This document shows positions 1 through 6,649 of a stretch of 43,400 nucleotides of DNA, piece after piece. Origin of the DNA: Liquorilactobacillus sicerae (lineage in GTDB: Bacteria; Bacillota; Bacilli; Lactobacillales; Lactobacillaceae); contig NZ_JAHAVQ010000017.1 in the NCBI RefSeq assembly GCF_029916425.1, positions 1-43,400 on the forward strand. The letters are read 5' to 3'. Within the stretch, counting starts at the first letter, position 1. Each line of letters starts with the position of its first letter. A model generated the notes under the pieces. That model had not been told where the DNA came from, made no database searches, and saw only the letters and a list, made by a program, of their open reading frames with translations. Made by a program: the position numbers and the translations under genes.

Positions 1-2
1 TT

Positions 3-127
3 TGGATTTCCTTTGTGAGTCCTTTATTTTGTTTTAGCGTTGCACTTAAAGTGTAAATTCAAGGCATAAAATAAAAATCGGTACTTAGGATAGAAAAATT
101 TCTATCAGTACCAAATATTATAGAACC
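3..127. repeat. 125-bp terminal inverted repeat, left copy (probable IS end)
   Basis: Positions 3-127 are the exact reverse complement of 43276-43400. The repeat holds an internal hairpin (80-112) with GGTACT/AGTACC outer arms and a GATAGAAA/TTTCTATC inner stem, and ends at ...TAGAACC (127). The sequence just outside (from 128) differs from that outside the right copy, so the boundary is sharp. Two outward-facing copies of one IS, cut by the window or contig ends, would explain this. The GGTTCT-type terminus recalls ISL3-like ends, but no transposase is visible, so the family is a guess. Confidence 0.8.
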
Positions 128-147
128 CAATAATACAATAAATTTTA

Positions 148-176
148 TTGACATTCAAAAACAAATCAGTTAAACT
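148..176 (+). promoter_or_regulatory. Promoter of the aro leader and operon
   Basis: TTGACA (148-153), a 17-nt spacer and TAAACT (171-176) form a good sigma-A promoter. Transcription would begin near 183, giving a leader of about 350 nt before tkt. No better promoter lies between here and tkt, so the operon depends on passing through the leader structures. Confidence 0.7.
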
Positions 177-230
177 TACATTATTAAAAATATCTCATTT
201 ATTTGTTGCTTATTTAAGGAGAATTTCATT

Positions 231-293
231 ATGAACTTACGAAAAGTTACCAAGAGAAGCAATCGATTTTATTACTACTGGTTTATCAAGTAG
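231..293 (+). CDS. Aromatic-rich leader peptide of the aro operon
   Basis: This is a 20-codon ORF with a clear ribosome binding site (AAGGAGA, about 217-222) eight or nine bases before ATG 231. It encodes a basic N-terminus and then RSNRFYYYWFIK, ending at TAG 291-293. Six consecutive codons (267-284) specify Phe-Tyr-Tyr-Tyr-Trp-Phe, the three end products of the pathway started by the genes downstream. A strong hairpin begins six bases after the stop codon, followed by intrinsic terminators. Position, size, binding site and composition fit a regulatory leader peptide whose translation reports charged aromatic tRNAs. The peptide itself probably has no separate function. Confidence 0.85.
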   Translation: MNLRKVTKRSNRFYYYWFIK

Positions 294-298
294 TGTCC

Positions 299-390
299 GG
301 ATCACATTTGATGCGGGCATTACGTTCCCGCATCGGATGTGACCAGTAATTTTTCGTGTAATTTTCTTACTGAATCGGTCACACAGATGC
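299..390 (+). promoter_or_regulatory. Attenuator: hairpin 1 and alternative antiterminator pairing
   Basis: Hairpin 1 pairs 299-317 with 327-344 (about 18 bp, one bulged A at 301, two GU pairs). Its 3' arm can instead pair with the 5' arm of the downstream terminator: GCATC 330-334 with GATGC 386-390, and TGTGACC 338-344 with GGTCACA 377-383. The two states are mutually exclusive, as in 1:2, 2:3 and 3:4 attenuators. TACTGGT 276-282, which includes a Tyr and the Trp codon, is also complementary to ACCAGTA 342-348. Ribosome position on the aromatic codons could therefore feed into the base of hairpin 1. The folds were drawn by eye. Confidence 0.75.
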
Positions 391-412
391 AAACAGCATT
401 GTGTGGCCTTTT
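377..412 (+). terminator. Attenuator terminator (segments 3:4)
   Basis: GGTCACACA (377-385) pairs with TGTGTGGCC (400-408), then after a bulged G 387-390 pairs with 396-399. The loop is AAACA and the tail is TTTTAATT. The U-tract is short, so termination may be partial. The 5' arm is the same segment that can pair with hairpin 1. Confidence 0.75.
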
Positions 413-458
413 AATTAAATGCTTTTTGAATTAAAAATTCAAATTAAATTTAAAAAAA

Positions 459-493
459 GACTTTTGCAATGTTGGCTGCAGAAGTCCTTTTTT
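459..493 (+). terminator. Second intrinsic terminator in the aro leader
   Basis: GACTTTTGCA (459-468) pairs with TGCAGAAGTC (477-486) over 10 bp with one GU pair, followed by C and six T. A run of A before the stem could extend it against the T-run. It lies between the attenuator terminator and tkt, so full-length transcripts must pass two terminators. I found no second leader peptide, T-box or clear antiterminator partner for it. Confidence 0.75.
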
Positions 494-534
494 GTTGTTC
501 GAACAGCGTTTTAGGTAAGTAAGGAGGTTTTTAG

Positions 535-2556
535 ATGACGAAAATGACAAAAGATCAATTAGCAGTCAATAATTTACGTATGTTGAGTGTGGAAATGATC
601 GAAAAAGCCGGTTCCGGTCATCCGGGGTTGCCTTTAGGAGCAGCGCCAATGCTGTGGTGTCTTTGGAGTCGACATTTGCGGATTGACCAACGTAATCCGC
701 AATGGGTCAATCGTGATCGCTTTGTTTTATCTGCCGGTCATGGTTCAGCTTTATTGTACAGTTTGCTGCATGTGAGTCAATTTGATTTAACAATTAATGA
801 TTTGAAACATTTTCGCCGTTTTGGGAGCCAGACTCCTGGTCATCCAGAATTTGGAAATGTTCCTGGGGTGGAAGCAACGACTGGCCCCTTGGGACAAGGC
901 TTGGGAATGGGAGTGGGGATGGCTTTAGCGGAACGCTTTTTAGCCGCTAAATGCAATCGTCATAAGTCTTTGATCAATCATTTTACTTATGTTTTGGTTG
1001 GTGACGGCGATTTAATGGAAGGAGTCTCACATGAAGTCGCAAGTTTTGCTGGTAACCAGCAATTGGCTAAATTAATTGTTTTATATGATTCAAATGATGT
1101 CTCACTAGATGGGCCAACTAGCCGTTCCTTTAGCACCAATGTTCGTCAAAGATTTGCCAGTTATGGTTGGGATACTCAGTTAGTTGAAGATGGCAATGAT
1201 TTGGAACAAATTGATCAAGCCATTCAGCAAGCTAAGCAATCTAATCAACCGAGTTTAATCGAAGTCCGCACGGTAATTGGTTTTGGAGCGCCACATGCTG
1301 GAACTAATTTAGTTCATGGAACACCATTAGGAAAAAAAGGAATGTCAGTTTTACGTCAGAACTTGAATTGGCAAGCAGAGCCTTTTACAGTTTTACCAGA
1401 AGTTGCTCAGTTGGCCCAGCAAAAAATTGTTCAGCGGGGAATGGCAGCAGCTGATCAATGGCAAAAAGAGGTTGTAAAATTAGCTAAGGAATTTCCGCAA
1501 GATTTGGCACAGTTCAAAAATTTGTTTTGTGAATCGACTAATGGATTACAAGTTAGCTTACCGTGCTACGAAAGTGGTGCTGAAGCTGGTCGCGACACAA
1601 GCCATAAAGTTATTCAGGACTTAGCTGATCAAACTGAAAACTTGCTTGGCGGGTCAGCTGATTTGTCCTCGTCTAATCGAACTGAGATCGATAACAGTTA
1701 CTTGATGACTCCGCAAAATCCTACTGGTCGTAATTTAGCGTTTGGTGTTCGTGAATTTGGTGAAGGAACGATTTTAAATGGCATGGCGTTACATGGCGGG
1801 GTTCGAGTTTTCGGGGCCACTTTTCTGGTTTTTTCGGACTACATGCGACCAGCAATCAGATTAGCTGCTCTGCAAAAATTACCAATTATTTATGTTTTTA
1901 CACATGATTCCTTGGCAGTTGGCGAAGATGGCCCGACACATCAGCCAGTTGAACAATTAATGAGTTTACGGCAAATACCTGATGTTGAAGTTTTTCGCCC
2001 TGCAGATCCTAATGAGGTGCTGGCTGCTTGGGATCAGGCCATCTCAGCAGTTGATCACCCAACGATTTTAATTTTGACTAGACAGCAGCTGGCGGTTTTG
2101 CCGGGGACCAAAAAGTTAGCCAAAAAAGGAGTTGAACGTGGAGGTTATGTTATTTCAGCTCAAAAAGGACTGGTGCCGGATGGAATTTTGATGGCTAGCG
2201 GTTCAGAAGTTGCTTTGGCTTTGGCCGCTCAAAAGCGTTTATTGAAATTAAATCAAGATGTCAGTGTTGTGTCGATGCCATCAATGGAACGTTTTTGCCA
2301 GCAATCTGCAAAATATCAGGCACAGGTCTTGCCAAAAAAAATTCGCCGTCGAGTGGCAATTGAGCTGGGAGTTACTCAAGGTTGGGAAAAATTCACGGGG
2401 ATCGATGGAAAAGTCATTGGAATTGATTGTTACGGTGCTAGTGGGTCAATGGATGAATTATTAACAGCCGCTGGTTTTACAATTGAACGGATCATCAATG
2501 ATTATCAGCAGATTCATATTAACGACCAGCAACTTTTATCAATTAACGGTTATTAA
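535..2556 (+). CDS. tkt: Transketolase, first gene of the aro operon
   Basis: Thiamine-diphosphate enzyme that moves two-carbon ketol units between sugar phosphates; run in reverse it makes erythrose-4-phosphate from fructose-6-phosphate and glyceraldehyde-3-phosphate. At 673 aa it is full length. Visible motifs are GSGHPG (27-31), the GDGD cofactor-binding motif (156-159) with downstream N, GFGAPHAGT, GGSADLSSSN, REFGEG and GPTHQPVEQL. AAGGAGG lies seven bases before ATG 535. It heads an operon with aroE, aroF and aroB behind an aromatic attenuator. This paralogue therefore probably supplies erythrose-4-phosphate to DAHP synthase, though a housekeeping pentose-phosphate role is not excluded. 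Confidence 0.95.
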   Translation: MTKMTKDQLAVNNLRMLSVEMIEKAGSGHPGLPLGAAPMLWCLWSRHLRIDQRNPQWVNRDRFVLSAGHGSALLYSLLHVSQFDLTINDLKHFRRFGSQTPGHPEFGNVPGVEATTGPLGQGLGMGVGMALAERFLAAKCNRHKSLINHFTYVLVGDGDLMEGVSHEVASFAGNQQLAKLIVLYDSNDVSLDGPTSRSFSTNVRQRFASYGWDTQLVEDGNDLEQIDQAIQQAKQSNQPSLIEVRTVIGFGAPHAGTNLVHGTPLGKKGMSVLRQNLNWQAEPFTVLPEVAQLAQQKIVQRGMAAADQWQKEVVKLAKEFPQDLAQFKNLFCESTNGLQVSLPCYESGAEAGRDTSHKVIQDLADQTENLLGGSADLSSSNRTEIDNSYLMTPQNPTGRNLAFGVREFGEGTILNGMALHGGVRVFGATFLVFSDYMRPAIRLAALQKLPIIYVFTHDSLAVGEDGPTHQPVEQLMSLRQIPDVEVFRPADPNEVLAAWDQAISAVDHPTILILTRQQLAVLPGTKKLAKKGVERGGYVISAQKGLVPDGILMASGSEVALALAAQKRLLKLNQDVSVVSMPSMERFCQQSAKYQAQVLPKKIRRRVAIELGVTQGWEKFTGIDGKVIGIDCYGASGSMDELLTAAGFTIERIINDYQQIHINDQQLLSINGY

Positions 2557-2573
2557 CTAGAAAGGAGTAAAGA

Positions 2574-3452
2574 ATGAATTTTAACGGTCAGACTCAACTC
2601 TATGGCTTTTTAGCCCATCCCGCGCAGCATAGTTTATCACCATTAATGCATAATCTAAGCTTTCAAGCTAGACAGCTAAATGCTTGTTATTTAGCCTTTG
2701 ATCTTAAACCAGCCGATTTTGATTCATCAGCAGCTAATTTAAAAAAATTTTTTGCTGGTTTCAATTTATCAATGCCATACAAAAAACAGATTATTCCTTA
2801 TCTTGATGAACTTACTCCTAAAGCTCAACGCATCATGGCTGTTAATACTGTCAAAAATCAAGCGGGACATTTGATTGGTGAAAGTACTGATGGGGCTGGT
2901 CTATTTGCCGATTTGCAGGCGAAAGGTCAAAAAGTGGCCGGGAAAAATTTGTTGATTTTAGGTGCTGGAGGAGCGGGACGGGCGATCATTGCTGCAGCGG
3001 CCGATTATCAAGTAAAAAAAGTTTTTGTTTGCAAGCGGCCGAATCAAACCTTTGTGGTAATCAAACAATGGTTGCAAAAGATTGCCCAGTCAACGAAGAC
3101 TGAATATCAGCTGGTTGATTATTCTGACCAATCAGCATTAAAACAGTGTCTGCAGCAAAGCCAAATTTTGATCAATGCAACTAACGTCGGGATGGATGGC
3201 CAAGCTTTGCCACTGACATCAGCAGTTTTAAAACAGTTAAGCACTGAACAATTTGTCTATGACATCATCTATCAACCTTTGAAAACACCACTTTTACAAT
3301 TAGCAGCCAAAAGAGGTTGTCCACATGCCAATGGTGTCGGAATGCTTTTGTGGCAAGGAGCATTAGCTTTTGAATTTTGGACTGGCCAAACAATGCCGTT
3401 GCTCAAGGTCAAAACAGCTTTACTCAATGAAATTAGGAGGAGATCATCATGA
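2574..3452 (+). CDS. aroE: Shikimate dehydrogenase (AroE)
   Basis: Reduces 3-dehydroshikimate to shikimate with NADPH in the cytoplasm. The 292-aa protein has the substrate motif HSLSPLMHN (19-27), the catalytic-lysine motif NLSMPYKK (K70), STDGAG, the Rossmann loop [16 protein letters not shown], and the C-terminal [16 protein letters not shown] signature. AAAGGAG precedes ATG 2574 and the gene follows tkt by 17 bases. Its stop overlaps the next start as ATGA. NLSMP in place of the commoner NVTxP is a variant I recall from lactobacilli. A YdiB-like quinate/shikimate dehydrogenase is possible, but the operon favours biosynthesis. Confidence 0.92.
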   Translation: MNFNGQTQLYGFLAHPAQHSLSPLMHNLSFQARQLNACYLAFDLKPADFDSSAANLKKFFAGFNLSMPYKKQIIPYLDELTPKAQRIMAVNTVKNQAGHLIGESTDGAGLFADLQAKGQKVAGKNLLILGAGGAGRAIIAAAADYQVKKVFVCKRPNQTFVVIKQWLQKIAQSTKTEYQLVDYSDQSALKQCLQQSQILINATNVGMDGQALPLTSAVLKQLSTEQFVYDIIYQPLKTPLLQLAAKRGCPHANGVGMLLWQGALAFEFWTGQTMPLLKVKTALLNEIRRRSS

Positions 3453-4441
3453 TTATTGTTTTAAAAGAAAGAATCACTGAAAATGTTGCTAAAATCGAAA
3501 AACTCTTTGCCGGTCAAAAGCAGGTCTTTGTTCATCAGAATCGGGTAGCTGTCGTTGGAGCGTCAATTGCTGATTTGCCAACTGAAATTAAACAGGCGGC
3601 CAGCGAATTGATTGACAAAACACCGGCAGCTGTGCAAGCAAGTCGTTTATTTCACCCTGAAAATACTGTGATCAAGACTGCCCATTCACTGATCGGTGCT
3701 GCTAATTTAACGATCATGGCCGGTCCGTGTTCAGTTGAAAGCAAGGAACATATTTTTAAAATGGCTCAGGTTGCTAAACAAGGCGGAGCAACGGTTTTGC
3801 GAGGTGGTGCCTTTAAACCACGGACTTCACCATACTCTTTCCAAGGATTGGGGGAAGCCGGCTTGAAGTATCTGCGAGCGGCAGCAGATGAAAACGGGCT
3901 GGATGTGATCACTGAAGTTATGGATGATGAACATGTACCGTTGGTAGCTAAATATACCGACATTTTTCAAATTGGAGCCCGGAACATGCAAAACTTTTCG
4001 TTATTAAAAGCTGTTGGTAAAACTAAGATACCAGTTGCTTTGAAACGTGGGATGTCAGCGACGATTGATGATTTACTGAATGCAGCTGAATATATTGCAG
4101 CCGGTGGCAATCAACAAATTATGCTGATCGAACGCGGTATTCGAACTTTTGATAATAAATACACCCGCAATACATTTGATGTTGGCGCGATTCCGGTTTT
4201 ACAGCAGTTAACTCATTACCCGGTGATTGTTGATCCTAGTCATGCTGCTGGTTACTGGGATTTAGTGACTCCGCTGGCGACGGCGGGTGTTGCAGCCGGA
4301 GCGAGTGGAGTGATCGTTGAGATTCATGATGATCCGGCACATGCGTTCTCTGATGGCCCACAGGCACTTAAACCAGCAGCTTATCAAGCAATGACCCAAC
4401 GTTGTCAACAAGTCCATCAATTAATGGCCAATTGGAAGTAG
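3449..4441 (+). CDS. aroF: 3-deoxy-7-phosphoheptulonate (DAHP) synthase, AroF type with N-terminal regulatory domain
   Basis: Condenses phosphoenolpyruvate with erythrose-4-phosphate, the committed step of the shikimate pathway. Residues 1-70 look like the ferredoxin-like regulatory domain of class I-beta enzymes (Thermotoga type). The barrel starts at [11 protein letters not shown] (C94 is a likely metal ligand), followed by [16 protein letters not shown] and, near the C-terminus, [14 protein letters not shown]. Length of 330 aa matches that class, and there is no fused chorismate mutase. The start overlaps the aroE stop (ATGA, 3449-3452) with AGGAGGAG upstream, implying translational coupling. 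The extra N-terminal domain suggests feedback inhibition by aromatic amino acids on top of the transcriptional attenuator. Confidence 0.94.
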   Translation: MIIVLKERITENVAKIEKLFAGQKQVFVHQNRVAVVGASIADLPTEIKQAASELIDKTPAAVQASRLFHPENTVIKTAHSLIGAANLTIMAGPCSVESKEHIFKMAQVAKQGGATVLRGGAFKPRTSPYSFQGLGEAGLKYLRAAADENGLDVITEVMDDEHVPLVAKYTDIFQIGARNMQNFSLLKAVGKTKIPVALKRGMSATIDDLLNAAEYIAAGGNQQIMLIERGIRTFDNKYTRNTFDVGAIPVLQQLTHYPVIVDPSHAAGYWDLVTPLATAGVAAGASGVIVEIHDDPAHAFSDGPQALKPAAYQAMTQRCQQVHQLMANWK

Positions 4442-4450
4442 GTGATTTCA

Positions 4451-5536
4451 ATGGAGCAAACGATCGAAGTCAAAACAGGGCAACATGATTATGCAATTAA
4501 AATCATTCCTAAGGGTTTAAGTCAGCTAGGAGTTTATCTTTCGAAAATTTGGTCAAAACGGCAAATTGCGATCATTACAGATGAAAATGTAGCTCGAATC
4601 TATGCTAAACAAGTTCGACGGCAACTCGCATCAGCTGGCTATACGGTTCAGCTTTTAGTAGTTCCAGCAGGTGAACAAAGCAAGTCCTGGCGGCAATTGA
4701 TCAAGCTGATTGATCAACTAGCTGCTTGGCACTTCACCCGATCAGATGGACTCCTAGCTTTAGGTGGTGGTGTGATTGGGGATTTGGCTGGCTTAGTGGC
4801 TTCAATTTATTTGCGGGGAATTTCGATTATTCAAGTTCCAACTTCGCTATTAGCCCAAGTTGACAGTTCGGTTGGTGGCAAAACGGCAATTGATTTGACT
4901 GCGGGAAAAAATTTAGTTGGTACTTTTTATCAGCCAGACTTGGTTTTGATTGATCCCACCGTTTTACAGACGTTACCGGAACGCTTGGTAATTGAAGGAT
5001 ATGGAGAAGTGATTAAATGTGCAGCACTGGTCGGCGGGAGTTTTTGGCAGTTGACAGACGAGATTCATTCAGTTGCCGATATCTACAAATTTTCAGCCGA
5101 GCTAATTGCAGCGAGTGTAATCTTTAAAGTTAAAATCGTCATGGAAGATGAAACTGAAACTCACCAACGACAATTATTGAATTTAGGGCACACTTTGGGT
5201 CACGCCGTTGAGCGAGCAGCCGCTGGTCGACTATTTCATGGTGAGACGGTTGCAATCGGATTATATCAAATCTGCCGGTTGTTCGAAAAAGAAAAGCTGA
5301 CCGCCCCGCCAACGACTGAACAAGTAGCTCAACGTTTGCAGGCGGTCGGCTTGCCACTGACTGATGAAGCGCTAGCAACGCCAGCATTTTACGCTGCGCT
5401 AACACATGATAAAAAGATCCATGATGGTCGCTTAACGTTGATCTATTTAGAAAAAATCGGTCAGCCAAATTTTTATCCCTGGCAGCTGGAAAAAGTTATC
5501 GCTTGGCTGAAAACAGAATTACCGGCAATTAATTGA
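4451..5536 (+). CDS. aroB: 3-dehydroquinate synthase (AroB)
   Basis: Converts DAHP to 3-dehydroquinate using NAD and a divalent metal. Motifs seen are GGGVIGDLAGLVASIYLRGI, the nucleotide and phosphate-binding run VPTSLLAQVDSSVGGKTAID, NLVGTFYQP, GYGEVIKCA, and the metal-binding LNLGHTLGHAVE and FHGE histidines. I chose ATG 4451 (361 aa) because AGGTGA sits five bases upstream; an in-frame GTG at 4442 would add three residues. It is the last operon gene. Its final eight bases overlap the end of the convergent gntR-type gene, so no terminator separates them. aroC, aroA (EPSP synthase), aroK and the tyrA/pheA branches are not in the window. Confidence 0.93.
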   Translation: MEQTIEVKTGQHDYAIKIIPKGLSQLGVYLSKIWSKRQIAIITDENVARIYAKQVRRQLASAGYTVQLLVVPAGEQSKSWRQLIKLIDQLAAWHFTRSDGLLALGGGVIGDLAGLVASIYLRGISIIQVPTSLLAQVDSSVGGKTAIDLTAGKNLVGTFYQPDLVLIDPTVLQTLPERLVIEGYGEVIKCAALVGGSFWQLTDEIHSVADIYKFSAELIAASVIFKVKIVMEDETETHQRQLLNLGHTLGHAVERAAAGRLFHGETVAIGLYQICRLFEKEKLTAPPTTEQVAQRLQAVGLPLTDEALATPAFYAALTHDKKIHDGRLTLIYLEKIGQPNFYPWQLEKVIAWLKTELPAIN

Positions 5537-6254
5537 CAGCCATAAAGGAATTGAATTTTAAATACTTATAATGCATTCGCATGCTTGAAAACTCGAAGGG
5601 TGTGCCATTATCTAAGAAAAAGATTCCTTCCATTACACCCACCGGTTCAGTTGGTTTTAGTTTCAGTAGCTGTTGATCATTTTTGGTTGAAGGGTCGGCA
5701 AAGACTGATAAAAAAGACTTAGTAACAGCTAAGTTGCGTTCTTTTTGCAAATAGTTAAACAATGAACCTTCAAGAATTTGCCGAGATAACTCAGGAACGA
5801 TTTTAATTGGAATATAGCCGGTTTCAATCATAAAGGGCTGGCTGGAAAAAGAGCGCAACCGAATAATTTTATAAACAAAATCATCTTTTCCTAAGAAAAG
5901 ATCACGTTGCAATTCAGGAGTCACTTTAGTAACTTCAAAAGTTAAAACTTTAATTTTAGGACGCTTGCCATTCATCTTGAAATTATCGGTTACACCTAAG
6001 TTGGAGCTTTCCTCGTAATTGAAAACTGATTCATTTTTTAAATAGAGCGGATTTATAAAAGTACCCGAGCCGCGTTTTTTAAAAATTATTCCATCATTCG
6101 CCATGCGGCTGAGAGCCCGCTTGATTGAACTACGGCTGACTTGATAAGTTTCACTTAAAGTTCGTTCGTCCGGCAGGCGCATATTGGGGAACTCACCTGC
6201 AAAGATCCTGTGCTTTAAGTTAGCGATAATTTGTTTGTATACCAATTGTGCCAT
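5529..6254 (-). CDS. GntR-family regulator, HutC/UTRA subfamily
   Basis: A 241-aa transcription factor with an N-terminal winged helix (about residues 1-70: LPDERTLSETYQVSRSSIKRAL and GIIFKKRGSGTFI) and a C-terminal UTRA effector domain (about 95-235, with MIETGYIP and GVMEGIFFLDNG). UTRA domains in this subfamily usually bind sugar phosphates or small metabolites. The gene lies downstream of the GH42 gene on the same strand and converges on aroB with an 8-bp overlap. A GAGGAGA site precedes the start. It may control the GH42 gene or itself; the effector cannot be read from sequence. Regulation of the aro operon is unlikely given its position. Confidence 0.88.
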   Translation of the reverse strand: MAQLVYKQIIANLKHRIFAGEFPNMRLPDERTLSETYQVSRSSIKRALSRMANDGIIFKKRGSGTFINPLYLKNESVFNYEESSNLGVTDNFKMNGKRPKIKVLTFEVTKVTPELQRDLFLGKDDFVYKIIRLRSFSSQPFMIETGYIPIKIVPELSRQILEGSLFNYLQKERNLAVTKSFLSVFADPSTKNDQQLLKLKPTEPVGVMEGIFFLDNGTPFEFSSMRMHYKYLKFNSFMAVN

Positions 6255-6269
6255 GAAAGCTCTCCTCGT

Positions 6270-6285
6270 CTTATGAATTTATAAG
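6270..6285. promoter_or_regulatory. Imperfect 16-bp palindrome upstream of the gntR-type gene
   Basis: CTTATGAATTTATAAG is symmetric except for one pair and lies 16 bp before the regulator's start codon. It could be the regulator's own operator. No other exact copy was noticed in the window. Confidence 0.35.
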
Positions 6286-6559
6286 TTACAAATTTTTTAC
6301 TAAAATGTACTTATTTTTTGAAAACCAGATGCTAGTCTCTAATTGTTATTGGCTTTGGTCAACTGGTGTGGACTTTTCTTTTCTTAGTAACGTAATTATT
6401 CGTAAAGACTGCCGCCTGCCGCCCAGATGATCACCTAAAGCTCGAACCACATGTCTTTAAATTACTCTTAATTTCTAGTTAACCACAATGACTAAAAAAC
6501 AACAAGCAGCGAACAAAATTAATTATTGATTGAATTAGAAATGTCAAAGATTCCAAAAG
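6286..6559. other. Intergenic region without a recognised gene
   Basis: No convincing ORF lies between the regulator's palindrome and the GH42 terminator. A GC-richer patch at 6405-6450 stands out from its AT-rich surroundings. A 34-codon minus-strand frame (6346-6450) crosses it but has no ribosome binding site or recognisable match. It may be decayed sequence. Confidence 0.4.
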
Positions 6560-6624
6560 AAAAAATGAAGCAACCGTCAAAAGCCTGTTACCATGCTAAT
6601 AAGCCGATGATTGCTTCATTTTTT
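6560..6624 (-). terminator. Terminator after the GH42 gene
   Basis: A perfect 14-bp stem pairs AAAAAATGAAGCAA (6560-6573) with TTGCTTCATTTTTT (6611-6624) around a 37-nt loop. On the minus strand it lies 26 bases past the GH42 stop and ends in a T-run. The large loop is unusual. The stem is symmetric, so it could act in both directions. Confidence 0.65.
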
Positions 6625-6649
6625 TATAGTTTTTTGAAAATAGCATTTA

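Noticed and set aside
128..534. T-box riboswitch in the aro leader
   Set aside because: No T-box consensus (TGGNACCGCG-like) or specifier stem was found. The FYYYWF ORF and alternative hairpins explain the leader better.
5139..5468. 109-codon minus-strand frame inside aroB
   Set aside because: It lies wholly within a well-supported gene, has no start signals and no recognisable motif.
6346..6450. 34-codon minus-strand frame across a GC-rich patch, with a GGTTCGAG stretch recalling a tRNA T-arm
   Set aside because: No ribosome binding site and no family resemblance. No cloverleaf, anticodon stem or CCA-type end could be drawn around the T-arm-like bases.
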